Source: Paenibacillus sonchi (GTDB lineage Bacteria; Bacillota; Bacilli; Paenibacillales; Paenibacillaceae). From it: a stretch of DNA of 64,000 bases. Both the position numbers and the translations under genes were made by a program. The stretch lies in NCBI RefSeq assembly GCF_016772475.1, contig NZ_CP068595.1, positions 3,906,001 through 3,970,000 of the forward strand. Reading direction: 5' to 3'. Below the pieces are notes generated by a model. That model was not told the origin of the DNA. It made no database searches and saw only the letters and a list, made by a program, of their open reading frames with translations. Of this stretch, positions 9,601 through 17,312 are shown piece by piece. How positions within the stretch are numbered: position 1 is the first letter of the stretch; the number at the start of each line of letters is the position of its first letter.

Positions 9601-10465
9601 CAGCGACGCAAATAACATGGCCCAAGAGCAGGCGGGTAATTTTACGTATGAAGCCGGCATGAAGCTTGGTGAATCCGGCGGGGCAGGTTCGCTTCTGTTC
9701 CGTGCAAGCGGGGATGGGCGCAGCGGCTACTACTTGAATCTGGACCCTAACATGAAGTCTGTCCGCCTGTTCTACAAGCTCGACGGGCGGTTCGAGGATC
9801 GGCAGGTTCTGGCGAAATTTCCGGCCTTTATCCTGCCGGGTCAAACCTACAACATCAAGATTCAAGCGGAAGGCCCGCGCATCATCGTGTATATGGGAGG
9901 ACGGCAGATCATGGACCTGAAGGACGGTACGTTTGCGGAGGGCCATTTCGGGCTTCATGTTTTTGGCGGGGAGGCTTCTTTTCAGAATGTAAAGGTGACC
10001 GGGGGAGCGCCAGCGGACTTGATGACCTCAAGCCTGGTGAATACTGCATCCGGGAGATCCCTGTATACAGACAGCCTGACAAATAGCGAAGCTGTTAAAG
10101 TGCGGAATGCCAATGAAGCCACGGATCAGAAATGGGTGTTTGTGCCGACAGGAGATGAAGCAGGCTCCTACTCCATCCGCACGACCGCCGGACAGGCGCT
10201 TGATCTGGACACAGGACGGAATACCATTCAGCTCTATACTTATCTGGGCTACAATAATCAGCGGTGGATCATCCGTAAGAATGAGGATGGCTCGGCTGCC
10301 ATTATCTCTGCTCACCAACATCTGGCTCTGGCCATATCCGGGGATGGCTCCAAACTTACTTTAGAGGAGTATCGAACAGATGAAATGCGTCAGAAGTGGA
10401 GAATAAACCCTGATTCACATGGAAGCTTCAAAGGCACAGAAGAAATCAGGTCGTCTGCGGAGTGA
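6611..10465 (+). CDS. Secreted multidomain GH32 fructanase with CBM66-like, Ig-like and ricin-like modules
   Basis: A 1284-residue exported enzyme. Order: signal peptide (1-~38); two LamG/CBM66-like beta-sandwiches (~56-220 and ~230-380); GH32 propeller (~393-717) with SDPNG (D406), FRDPK (D534) and WECPDL (E585); GH32 C-terminal sandwich (~723-872); Ig-like BIG2 domain (~880-967); a third CBM66-like module (~969-1132); and a ricin-type lectin domain (~1136-1268) with QKW/QRW repeats. CBM66-like modules resemble the C-terminal fructan-binding domain of Bacillus levanase SacC. There is no LPXTG motif, so it is probably released. The start ATG at 6611 has GGAGG at 6599-6603. Likely levanase or inulinase; cycloinulo-oligosaccharide fructanotransferase is an alternative for such large Paenibacillus GH32 proteins. 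The usual Asn before the nucleophile is Ser here. Confidence 0.88.
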   Translation: MRKKFRTVLCFLLVIGTVAVSSGMYAANPATGWAAPADQGTGETDKEGLAINENAANVITNLTGWQVKGKGEMENTAEGLLLTSDPQQNVMAVSETAAEDFLYEADVMLKELKADTSLIFRSDDGGKNSYMLQLAPGAGLIRLKDAAGGAGKLYEERQVSLKEGEIYHLKVKAEGSSLKVYWGNQYKPVIEIQDSTYRSGRLGLHVRDGSALFQNITVSDLKGNLGPVLMNKGQWQPDLRGQKGTSVKGSKAQRIYTRQAADLVYEGTVSLGSNAAAALAFRSSADGVRGYEATLAKEGDQVRVKLTKADGTVVASSEHTYPSRTGAKHQVEIKAKGSRIQVFIDGYTPAAIDIKDTAYSTGHAGLVVKTGNAYFQETYLTDADSYYNETFRPRYHYSPVRGSASDPNGLVYFEGEYHLFHQDGGTWAHAVSKDMLNWKRLPVALPWNDYGHVWSGAAVADAANASGLFTDSGGKGLIAYYTSYNPDGPNGNQRIGLAYSKDKGRTWEYAKDRPIVIENPGKNGEDPGGWDFRDPKVVRDDENNRWVMVVSGGDHIRFFTSTNLLDWTLTDNWGYGDYVRGGVWECPDLFPLTVQGTSQKKWVLMISTGANPATGGSDSEYFVGSLTAEGKFVNDNPAGKVLRTDFGKEYYASMSFSDMPDGRRVMLAWMSNWDYPFAFPTSGWKGELTVPREVTLVMTPEGLRLAQSPVKEIEQLRSRLFTAADKRVSSSSPNLLKGLIAGAYEIEAELEIPDGSTATEFGFNVREGADQKTVVGYKVGESQLFVDRSASGVTDFSSLFSTRHEAAMTAENKRIKLRILVDESSVEVFGNGGKAVFSEVIFPDPASRAMSFYSQGGMVKVISLKVNKLGPVWNSDSGAATRITMDTADRELEAGDSVTLQAAVENGPGSGVHPLRWKSSNEEVAGISAADFSQATLQAKKAGEAVITVSTPNGKASASLVVKVYGGEFHTNLSGWTKDLSMASWIATGDGMRGKYSSDANNMAQEQAGNFTYEAGMKLGESGGAGSLLFRASGDGRSGYYLNLDPNMKSVRLFYKLDGRFEDRQVLAKFPAFILPGQTYNIKIQAEGPRIIVYMGGRQIMDLKDGTFAEGHFGLHVFGGEASFQNVKVTGGAPADLMTSSLVNTASGRSLYTDSLTNSEAVKVRNANEATDQKWVFVPTGDEAGSYSIRTTAGQALDLDTGRNTIQLYTYLGYNNQRWIIRKNEDGSAAIISAHQHLALAISGDGSKLTLEEYRTDEMRQKWRINPDSHGSFKGTEEIRSSAE

Positions 10466-10540
10466 AGCGGACAGAGAAGACGAATGAGTGTGAAGGGCCG
10501 GCAGCGAAATCCGGTCAAGAAAAGTAGAGCAAGCCGGCAA

Positions 10541-10579
10541 AAAGAGATCAACGGAGTTACCGTTGATCTCTTTTTTAAA
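10541..10579 (+). terminator. Rho-independent terminator after the fructan operon
   Basis: A perfect 14 bp inverted repeat, AAAGAGATCAACGG (10541-10554) with its complement at 10560-10573, has a 5-base loop and a T-rich tail. It ends transcription of the secreted GH32 gene. Confidence 0.9.
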
Positions 10580-10832
10580 AATTTATATGTTTTGGGGGAA
10601 CTGACTTCCCCCTTATTTAACTGTAATACAGTGTGAAAAAATGTGGATATCTTGGAAGCCACACAGGATATAAGCGATGCAGTAGGGTTGGGTTCCATCC
10701 GCAGACTGATGCGGACTGAGGGGACCTTATTTTGCCAAAAATCTCACTTTTTCAGCAGTTACGGACTCAGGAGTCGTTATTTCGTTCGAATGAGCCTGGA
10801 ATGAAGGGGAAAGGGATAAATAAAGGCATCTC
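10576..10832. repeat. Intergenic repeat family 1, copy A, left half (interrupted by IS3 element)
   Basis: Non-coding sequence closely matching 22379-22640, parts of 32543-34350 and 46436-46510. Landmarks are GTGGATATCTTGGAAGC, GGATATAAGCGATGCAG and GTTACGGACTCAGGAG. The match continues at 12114 after the IS3-family element, so this is one ~620 bp repeat split by the insertion. No reading frame is conserved between copies. Confidence 0.8.
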
Positions 10833-10897
10833 TGAATTAGACTAAAAAGTGGACACGGGAAACACCCCCATAGATAATAGAATAAACTTTAGAAGAG

Positions 10898-11200
10898 GTG
10901 GTAACCGTGGTCGAACGGAAGCGATATAACAAAGAGTTCAAAGAAGAAACCGTAAAGTACATCCAAGAACAACGGAAATCCATGGACGAGATTGCCCTAG
11001 AACTCAACATTCCGAAAGGAACGCTCAAAGATTGGATGATGAAGTTTCGGCAGTTCCCCAATGAACCGTTTGTAGGGAGCGGGAAACTGCGTGCCCAAGA
11101 ACAACAAATTGCGGATCTCGAGCAAAAGAATAAGGATCTGGAGGAGGAGGTCGCCATCCTAAAAAAGGCGATGCACATCTTCAGCAAAGACCGGGACTGA
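10898..11200 (+). CDS. IS3-family OrfA (helix-turn-helix, leucine-zipper protein)
   Basis: A 100-residue protein with a transposase_8-type HTH (KRYNKEFKEETVKYIQEQ ... LNIPKGTLKDWMMKF) and a C-terminal heptad coiled coil (LRAQEQQIADLEQKNKDLEEE). It binds the element ends and multimerises with OrfAB. Near its 3' end the heptamer A AAA AAG (11161-11167) is the classical IS3 -1 slippery site, joining it to orfB. The GTG/ATG start around 10898 follows AGAGGTGG. Neighbouring repeat sequence belongs to the insertion target, not to the element. Confidence 0.92.
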   Translation: MVTVVERKRYNKEFKEETVKYIQEQRKSMDEIALELNIPKGTLKDWMMKFRQFPNEPFVGSGKLRAQEQQIADLEQKNKDLEEEVAILKKAMHIFSKDRD

Positions 11201-12080
11201 AGTTCCAGTTTATTGAGGAACATCGCTCCGTGTTCCGTATTGAGAAGATGTGCAGCGTACTCGGAGTCTCCCGAAGTGGATATTACAAGTGGCGGGCGAC
11301 CCCTCCCAGTGAGCGCATGAAGCATCGGGAACGGCTCGTACAGCGCATTGAATACCACTTTCATGACAACGGTGAAATTTACGGTAGCCCCAAAATCACA
11401 AAGAAGCTCCAGCAAGAAGGGTTTACCGTGGGGAGAAAACGGTAGGCCGACTCATGCGAGAGCACAATCTTCGTTCCCAAGCAATGGGGAAATTTAAAGT
11501 TCAGACGACTGATTCGAACCACGACTTCCCGATTGCCCCGAATTGGCTAAACCAACATTTCGACGTGTGTACTAGACCCAACCAAGTATGGGTCACGGAT
11601 ATTACCTATATCCGAACACGCCAAGGCACGATCTATTTGGCGAGCGTTTTAGATTTGTACACACGCAAGATTGTCGGCTGGCAGCTCGGCAACCGAATGA
11701 AAGTCGAATTGGTTTCAGCGGCCCTGGACAAGGCCTACAACGCACAGAAGCCCGGGAAAGGACTGATCCACCATTCCGACCGCGGAAGTCAGTACGCCTC
11801 TGTAGAGTACCGGAAGAAGCTCAAGGGATACCATATGATTCGCAGCATGAGCCGCCGAGGGAACTGCTACGACAATGCTTGCATTGAATCGTTTCACAGT
11901 ATTCTCAAACGAGAACTCATCTACCGCAGAAAATTCCAAACGCAAAAAGAAGCACAGAACCAGTTGTTCCGGTATATTGAGTTCTTCTACAACCGAAAAC
12001 GAATACACAGTAAGCTGGGTTATCTTTCACCGGATCGCTTTGAGGCATTATATTACAGCAATCTTGCACTCGCAAACTGA
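11167..12080 (+). pseudogene. IS3-family OrfB transposase (DDE), broken by a 1-base deletion in a G run
   Basis: Reached by -1 frameshifting from orfA. It has an HTH_21-type domain (SRSGYYKWR) followed by an rve integrase core with all three acidic residues: VTDITYI, HHSDRGSQY and NACIESFHS. The frame is lost at the GGGG run 11430-11433, where a fifth G would restore VGEKTVGRLMREH. As written, translation stops at 11445, and the catalytic half restarts only at an internal ATG (11454). Either the copy is dead or the run is under-called. Family length and catalytic residues are otherwise normal. Confidence 0.88.
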
Positions 12081-12113
12081 TTTTACTGTGTCCACTCTAT
12101 TGACAGAAGCACA

Positions 12114-12478
12114 CTCAGTCCGTTAGTCCTGCGGAATAGCCGAATCTTCTATCCATAACGGCTCTCCTGTCCGTAACGGCTGCGGATCGATCGCGAAGGA
12201 ATAGGGCGATCCGTCTTTACCGGCTTCTTCGCAGGTGCTAGTTGGAAAAAGGGAACTTATTTTTCCGAAAAATAAGAAATTCTGAGGTTTAAGTGGAAAA
12301 AGTAAATCTAATTGGGCCACATTTCCGGTCCAATGGCGAAATGGGCTGAATTAGTGTCCCTTTTTCCACTTCATCTACCCGAGGGTAGGGTACTCCGGCA
12401 AATTAGTTAACCTTTTTCCACTTAAAGTGTTGCCGTAGGATTCATGGGGAATCGTTCTCCAGGTAACGCTAGAACCAA
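12114..12478. repeat. Intergenic repeat family 1, copy A, right half
   Basis: Continues the repeat interrupted at 10832. It matches 22645-22745 and, further on, 34345-34705 almost base for base (CTCCAGGTAACGCTAGAACC near the end). It contains several GTGGAAAAAGT-type motifs in both orientations, shared with repeats at 46643-46790 and 57975-58160. No gene is visible. Confidence 0.78.
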
Positions 12479-12524
12479 GACGGCTGCGCTGTCCCGTGGA
12501 GGACGGCACAGCCGTTTTTGTTTA
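12478..12524 (+). terminator. Terminator-like hairpin
   Basis: ACGGCTGCGCTGTCCC pairs imperfectly with AGGACGGCACAGCCGT across a short loop, followed by TTTTTGTTT. It lies between the repeat and the first IS200 element, and no gene clearly uses it. Confidence 0.5.
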
Positions 12525-12606
12525 GTGGCTTTAGCCAGTTGAGTACGCGAAGCGTGCGAAACAAAAAACCACCTGCTATGCGGGTGGTGTAGTGATGCTT
12601 ATAGCA

Positions 12607-12684
12607 AAAAACCACCTGATGCGATCGTTATAATAGGAGTGTTCAAGCTACTATGTCTAACGAAAGGAGAAGGTGGTTTTTGTG
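12607..12684 (+). promoter_or_regulatory. Start-codon-sequestering hairpin with internal promoter, IS200 copy 1
   Basis: AAAAACCACCT (12607-12617) is perfectly complementary to AGGTGGTTTTT (12671-12681), which ends at the GTG start (12682) and abuts the AAGGAG site. A TATAAT box (about 12629-12634) lies inside the loop. Transcripts entering from outside would fold over the start, while transcripts begun inside would not. Copy 2 carries a compensatory base change in the same stem. Confidence 0.6.
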
Positions 12685-13137
12685 GGACAAGCCAGAGAAG
12701 GCATGGCACAACCCAAGTGGATGTGCAAGTACCATATCGTATTCACCCCAAAGTATAGACGAAAGGTGATCTACAATCAATACAAAGAAAGTATCCGAGA
12801 TATCCTAAAGCAACTCTGTGGCTACAAAGGAGTAGAGATTATCGAAGGACACCTCATGCCCGATCATATTCATATGTTGGTGAGTATTCCACCGAAAATG
12901 AGCGTCTCGAGTTTTATGGGATATCTGAAAGGGAAAAGTGCGCTCATGATCTTCGATAAGCATGCAAACTTGAAGTATAAGTACGGGAATCGCCATTTTT
13001 GGGCAGAAGGGTACTATGTAAGCACGGTAGGTCTCAATGAAGCAACGATTAAAAAGTATATCCAGGAGCAGGAAAGTCACGATATTGCACTGGATAAGCT
13101 GAGTGTGAAAGAGTATGAAAACCCCTTTAAGGGGTAG
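12682..13137 (+). CDS. tnpA: IS200-family Y1 transposase TnpA, copy 1
   Basis: A 151-residue single-strand transposase of the HUH Y1 type. The HUH metal site is H62-I-H64 in MPDHIHMLV, and the catalytic tyrosine is probably Y126 in KKYIQEQ. The length is normal for IS200 TnpA. The GTG at 12682 was chosen because AAGGAG lies 12-17 bases upstream; a GTG at 12673 is too close to it. There is no accompanying tnpB. It differs from copy 2 by about four residues but by roughly thirty bases, mostly silent. The copies are therefore not a fresh duplication, and the protein has been under selection. Confidence 0.93.
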   Translation: MGQAREGMAQPKWMCKYHIVFTPKYRRKVIYNQYKESIRDILKQLCGYKGVEIIEGHLMPDHIHMLVSIPPKMSVSSFMGYLKGKSALMIFDKHANLKYKYGNRHFWAEGYYVSTVGLNEATIKKYIQEQESHDIALDKLSVKEYENPFKG

Positions 13138-13371
13138 CTGGTAGTCCAAGCACCCCTTCAGGGGTAGGCAAAAGAGGCAAAGGCATAGTGGCTTGAACGA
13201 AGTGAAAGCCAGCGCCTTTAGACGCTAGCCGGCACCAGAGGCTTATAGCCTCAGAGCAAACCACCCGTTGGACGGGTGGTTATGATTAGGGGCTTCAGCC
13301 CGTTGAGTACGCGAAGCGTGCGAAACAAAAAACCACCTGCTATGCGGGTGGAGTAGTCCAGGCTTATAGCA

Positions 13372-13450
13372 AAAAATCACCTAAACTCATTCGTTATAAT
13401 AGAGTTGTTCAAGCTACTATGTCTAACGAAAGGAGAAGGTGATTTTTGTG
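13372..13450 (+). promoter_or_regulatory. Start-codon-sequestering hairpin, IS200 copy 2 (compensatory change)
   Basis: AAAAATCACCT (13372-13382) is perfectly complementary to AGGTGATTTTT (13437-13447), immediately before the GTG start. Relative to copy 1 a C-G pair has become a T-A pair, so both arms changed together. A TATAAT box again lies in the loop. Confidence 0.6.
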
Positions 13451-13903
13451 GCACAAGCCAGAGAAGGTATGGCACACACCAAATGGATGTGCAAATACCA
13501 TATCGTATTCACCCCAAAGTATAGACGAAAGGTGATCTACAATCAATACAAGGAAAGTATCCGTGATATTCTAAAGCAACTCTGTGGCTATAAAGGGGTA
13601 GAAATTATCGAAGGGCACCTCATGCCGGATCATATTCATATGCTGGTGAGTATTCCGCCGAAAATGAGCGTCTCAAGTTTTATGGGATATCTGAAAGGGA
13701 AAAGTGCGCTGATGATCTTCGATAAGCATGCAAATTTGAAGTACAAGTACGGGAATCGTCATTTTTGGGCAGAAGGATACTATGTAAGCACTGTAGGTCT
13801 CAATGAGGCAACAATTAGAAAGTATATCCAAGAGCAGGAAAGCCACGATATTGCGCTGGATAAACTGAGTGTGAAAGAGTATGAGAACCCCTTTAAGGGG
13901 TAG
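13448..13903 (+). CDS. tnpA: IS200-family Y1 transposase TnpA, copy 2
   Basis: The same 151-residue Y1 transposase, with HUH (MPDHIHMLV) and the tyrosine in RKYIQEQ. The differences from copy 1 are conservative (G/A, QP/HT, K/R). The GTG at 13448 follows AAGGAG and the right arm of the leader hairpin. Both elements look potentially active because no stop or frameshift is present. Confidence 0.93.
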   Translation: MAQAREGMAHTKWMCKYHIVFTPKYRRKVIYNQYKESIRDILKQLCGYKGVEIIEGHLMPDHIHMLVSIPPKMSVSSFMGYLKGKSALMIFDKHANLKYKYGNRHFWAEGYYVSTVGLNEATIRKYIQEQESHDIALDKLSVKEYENPFKG

Positions 13904-14073
13904 CCAGTAGTCCAAGGACCCCTTCAGGGGAAGCAAAAGAGGCAAAGGCATAGTGGCTTGAACGAAGTGAAAGCCAGCGCCTTTAGACGCTAGCCGGCAC
14001 CAGAGGCTTATAGCCTCAGAGCAAACCACCCGTTGGACGGGTGGTTTTGATTCTGGAGCCATTTTTGCAGCCC

Positions 14074-15599
14074 TCACGCTTTTTCAGCAATAGCCTGCTT
14101 CAGCTGCGCTCCGGGCTCCTGCTCGGAAGCCTGCCCGACCCGTTTGATGAAGAAGGCCAGCAGCAAGCCGATAATGCCGATACCTACAATGACGAGATAG
14201 GCATCGTTGATCCCCTGGATAGAAGCTTCCATAATCATATGTTCCTTAGAGGCCCCTTTTGCTCCCCCTGCAGCCATCATATCCATCAAGTGTGTTGTGG
14301 TACGGCTGGTCATCACGGTGACGAGCAGGGAAGTTCCAACGGCACCCGCTACTTGCCGGATCGTATTGGAGATCGCCGTTCCGTGCGCATTCAGCTTGGA
14401 AGGCAGTTGATTCAAGCCTAAGGTCTGAATAGGCATGAGCAGCAATGCCATCCCGATCCGCCGGCCGGTTGACATCAGCACCAGGTACGTGTAATTGGTC
14501 GAATCCGTCAGGTTCACAAAGCTCAGAGTCGTTACAATGGTGATCAGCAGACCGGTGACGGCAAGCCATTTGGCTCCGAACCGGTCGAACAGCTTGCCGG
14601 TGACCGGCATCAGCAGCCCCATGACAAGCGCGCCGGGAAGCAGCAGCAAGCCGGATTCCATCGCTGTATAGCCGCGGGCATTCTGCAGATACAGAGGCAG
14701 GAGCATCATATCCGCATACATGATGATCGTAACTGCGATACTAATAATAGTAGTTAACGAAAACATGTTGTATTTAAAGACCCGGAGATCAAGCAGCGGT
14801 CTGGAAGAAGCCAGCTGCCGCCAGGTGAACAAACCGAGCGACAGGACACCGGCTGCCAGAGTAGCGATTACCTCTGCGCTCGACCATCCGGCGCTGGCTG
14901 CCCGGCTGAAGCCATACAGCAATGTTCCGAAGCCGATGGTGGAGAGGATGACGCTGGCCAGGTCAATTTTGGGGTACGAGCGTTCCGCTACATTCTTCAA
15001 ATAGATAAATCCGCAGATAATTACAATGGCAGTCAGCGGGAGCATCCCGTAAAACATAGTCTCCCATGAATAATGCTCCAAAATATATCCGGCCAGCGTA
15101 GGGCCGATTGCAGGTGCAAAAATAATGGCTAACCCGACCATACCCATGGCTGCTCCCCGTTTTTCGCGGGGAAGAGGGTTAAGATGACGTTGGTAAGCAG
15201 CGGCATAATAATCCCGGCGCCGGCGGCCTGAATCATTCGCCCGGTCAGCAGAATGGGGAAGCTGGATGCCAGGGCCGATACAACCGTTCCGGCCAAAAAT
15301 ATAAACATCGAGCTCTGGAACAGCTCACGCGTGGTGAACCGCTGCATCAGAAAGGCTGTAATCGGGATGAGTACCCCGTTAACCAGCATATAGCCGGTGG
15401 TCAGCCATTGCGCCGTAGCAGCCGTAATATTAAAATCATGCATTAGTTCCGGCGTGGCAACGCTCATAACCGTCTGGTTCAGTGTCGCCAGAAAGGCGCC
15501 CAAAATCATAATGAACAATATGGGGCCTTTTTTCACGGAACTGCTTATTGCTTCTGTCTTGTTACTCACTCCACTCCATCCTTTCAAATCGCCGATCAT
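14074..15599 (-). pseudogene. DHA2-type MFS drug efflux transporter, frameshifted at one C run
   Basis: Fourteen-segment EmrB/QacA-like multidrug antiporter. The N-terminal part (15599-15129) contains the LNQTVMSVATPEL motif and a GRMIQAAGAGIIMPL motif C. The rest (to 14074) resumes in another frame with GLAIIFAPAIGPTLAGY. Adding one C to the run that reads GGGG on the plus strand (15168-15171) restores FPREKRGAAMGMVGLA, the expected junction. The original would be about 508 residues. The start is probably the ATG/GTG after the GGATGGAGTGG stretch near 15560-15599. It is divergent from a TetR gene that presumably represses it. A sequencing error is at least as likely as true inactivation. Confidence 0.85.
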
Positions 15600-15607
15600 A
15601 GACTAAA

Positions 15608-15720
15608 TTTACAATGTGTTGTATAGTTTACAATGTATAAAGTTGATTATAGATGAAATTTTCATGCAAGCAAGCAACGATTTTCGTGAAAGTGTTTATT
15701 AGTTTACAATCGGTTGATAT
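15608..15720. promoter_or_regulatory. Candidate TetR operators between pump and regulator
   Basis: Two copies of TTTACAA-N4-TTG-N-TATA occur at 15608-15624 and 15703-15720; the first contains a perfect TACAA/TTGTA inverted repeat. A third, poorer TTTACAATGTATAAA lies at 15627-15641. They fall between the divergent pump and tetR genes, where a shared repressor would bind. Confidence 0.55.
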
Positions 15721-15802
15721 ATGTAGCTTTTCAGCCTGAAAAACTACAAATTTGAAGAAAATGTAGTCTACCTGTAAAAGGTAGAAGAATGGAGAGAGCA
15801 GG

Positions 15803-16387
15803 ATGAATCATACAACGCCCCGTACGGATCCCCGTGTAGTCCGAACGCGTGAGCTGCTTAAAGATGCTGTTGTGGAACTGATGGAAGAAATGAATGTCCA
15901 GAAAATATCGGTAAACCGGATTGCAGAGCGGGCCAAAATTAACCGGGTTACTTTTTATCTTCATTATAAGGATATCCCGGATATGCTGGAAAAGATGGCG
16001 GATGAAATGGTCGAGGACATAACCAGGGTAGTGAACAGCAATGATGCGGGGAATTCGGAGCCGGGAGAACATGAGGACTGGCCCGTCCTTGAGAACCTGC
16101 TTAAGTATATTGCCGAAAATGCGAGATTCTACAAGACGGTGCTTACCTCAAGACGAAGCTCGATTTTTTCGGATCGCCTGTTCAATCTGATTGCTGATAT
16201 GATTGCTGCACGGGTGGAGAAAAGGGTGGGTGCCGCCGACACTTCCCAAGTATCTATACAGAAGGATGTTGCGACCTGGTACGGCTCCGCCGCCTTGATT
16301 GGTACAATTATCGCCTGGCTGCGGAATGACATGCCGTATACGCCTTCTTATCTTGCGAAACAGATCACTTCGCTCCGCTCGAAATAA
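15803..16387 (+). CDS. TetR/AcrR-family repressor of the adjacent efflux pump
   Basis: 194 residues. The N-terminal TetR helix-turn-helix is clear (RTRELLKDAVVELMEE ... ISVNRIAERAKINRVTFYLHY, residues ~14-58). The C-terminal half resembles the TetR_C_7 type often linked to Firmicute pumps. The ATG follows GGAGAGAGCAGG. It is divergent from the DHA2 transporter with operator-like repeats between them, so a local repressor of drug efflux is the likely role. The inducer is unknown. Confidence 0.9.
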   Translation: MNHTTPRTDPRVVRTRELLKDAVVELMEEMNVQKISVNRIAERAKINRVTFYLHYKDIPDMLEKMADEMVEDITRVVNSNDAGNSEPGEHEDWPVLENLLKYIAENARFYKTVLTSRRSSIFSDRLFNLIADMIAARVEKRVGAADTSQVSIQKDVATWYGSAALIGTIIAWLRNDMPYTPSYLAKQITSLRSK

Positions 16388-16518
16388 ATCCGAATAAATT
16401 GTAAGGAGCTGCAGCGATATCATAGTAGAATTCATTGTATATTTCCTTATCCCTGCGGGTAATAACTAACAGTTAACCAGTTCGTGTAAGGCGGGAACGG
16501 GAAAGGGGCTTGTGACCA

Positions 16519-17295
16519 GTGAAACGTAAACTATTGATAACGGGAGCGGCGGGCAGAATAGGAAATGTGATTTACCGGGGGCTGCAGGAAAACGGCCGGT
16601 ATGATGTTGCGGGTGCGGATATACAAGCAGATGAATCACAAGGGATCCTCCAAATGGATGTCGCAGATGAAGCACATCTGGCGGAGTTGACACAGGGTGT
16701 CGATACGGTGCTTCATTTCGCCTGGATCAAGGATAATGAAGATTTCCTGGGAAAGGTGCTGCCGGGAAATGTGAGTGGGGCGTACAAGTTGTTTGAAGCG
16801 GCGGTGCAAAACGGAGTGCGGCGCATGGTATTCGCCAGTTCCAACCATGCTACCGGCTTTTATAAGACAGATGAAAAAACGGAGCCGACGGACCCTTACC
16901 GGCCGGATAGCTTTTACGGGCTGAGCAAATGCTATATTGAACTGCTTGGTCGCCTATATTCCGACCAAGGCAAAATCTCATCTTTCAATATCCGAATCGG
17001 CAACTTTCCCGGGGACGACCGTCCTCATTCGGAACGCGCGGGGCATATCTGGATTTCTGAACGCGACATGCTGCAACTGATCGTTTGCTGCATTGAAGCG
17101 GATGAGGGGCTGAAATATTTGAATCTATACGGTACCTCTGCGAATAGCGACAACTATTACAACATCGGTTACCTGGAGGACTTAATCGGATATAGGCCGC
17201 AAGATGACGCTACCAAGCTGCTTGAGCAAGCCAAAGCAGCGGGCAGGGAGGTTCGTCAGGACGAAACGGTCTATCAGGGAGGACAAGAGCTGTAA
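16519..17295 (+). CDS. NAD-dependent epimerase/dehydratase, uronate-dehydrogenase-like
   Basis: 258 residues, extended SDR fold. The NAD-binding GAAGRIG motif is at the N-terminus, FASSNHATGFY carries the catalytic serine, and YGLSK is the YxxxK active site. The SSNHxxGFY signature resembles uronate dehydrogenases, which oxidise glucuronate or galacturonate to the aldarolactone. A GTG start is used, with AAAGGGG about 11 bases upstream. It stands alone, with a TetR gene before it and a remnant after. A link to the GH115 alpha-glucuronidase 6 kb downstream is possible but not shown. Confidence 0.75.
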   Translation: MKRKLLITGAAGRIGNVIYRGLQENGRYDVAGADIQADESQGILQMDVADEAHLAELTQGVDTVLHFAWIKDNEDFLGKVLPGNVSGAYKLFEAAVQNGVRRMVFASSNHATGFYKTDEKTEPTDPYRPDSFYGLSKCYIELLGRLYSDQGKISSFNIRIGNFPGDDRPHSERAGHIWISERDMLQLIVCCIEADEGLKYLNLYGTSANSDNYYNIGYLEDLIGYRPQDDATKLLEQAKAAGREVRQDETVYQGGQEL

Positions 17296-17312
17296 GAAAT
17301 CAGTCCTGCCGG

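Larger units (their letters stand above)
10833..12113 (+). mobile_element. IS3-family insertion sequence (1281 bp) with 3 bp target duplication
   Basis: The element starts TGAATTAG and ends AGCACA, i.e. TG...CA termini, with imperfect inverted ends sharing AGTGGACAC. It is flanked by CTC at 10830-10832 and 12114-12116. Comparison with the uninterrupted repeat at 22641-22660 confirms both boundaries. It carries orfA and a frameshifted orfB. Confidence 0.92.
12532..13283 (+). mobile_element. IS200-type element, copy 1
   Basis: A single tnpA gene is flanked by subterminal hairpins instead of inverted repeats, as in the IS200/IS605 family. The left-end hairpin is at 12569-12587 (CCACCTGC-TAT-GCGGGTGG) and the right-end hairpin at 13259-13281 (AACCACCCGT-TGG-ACGGGTGGTT). 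Exact ends are uncertain because these elements make no target duplication. The neighbouring copy 2 lets the common segment be seen. Confidence 0.75.
13289..14048 (+). mobile_element. IS200-type element, copy 2
   Basis: Directly follows copy 1 with the same layout. The left hairpin is at 13333-13351 and the right hairpin at 14024-14046. The flanking GAGTACGCGAAGCGTGCG segment is also shared with copy 1. The right end runs almost into the 3' end of the DHA2 pump gene. Confidence 0.75.

Noticed and set aside
6611..10465. Naming the secreted GH32 protein cycloinulo-oligosaccharide fructanotransferase
   Set aside because: Size and source fit, but I cannot identify a residue or module that distinguishes it from levanase or inulinase.
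15129..15180. Programmed frameshifting in the DHA2, SBP, GH13, LysR and Set genes
   Set aside because: No X XXY YYZ heptamer in the correct phase was found at the C or G runs; only the ROK kinase and IS3 orfA sites have one.
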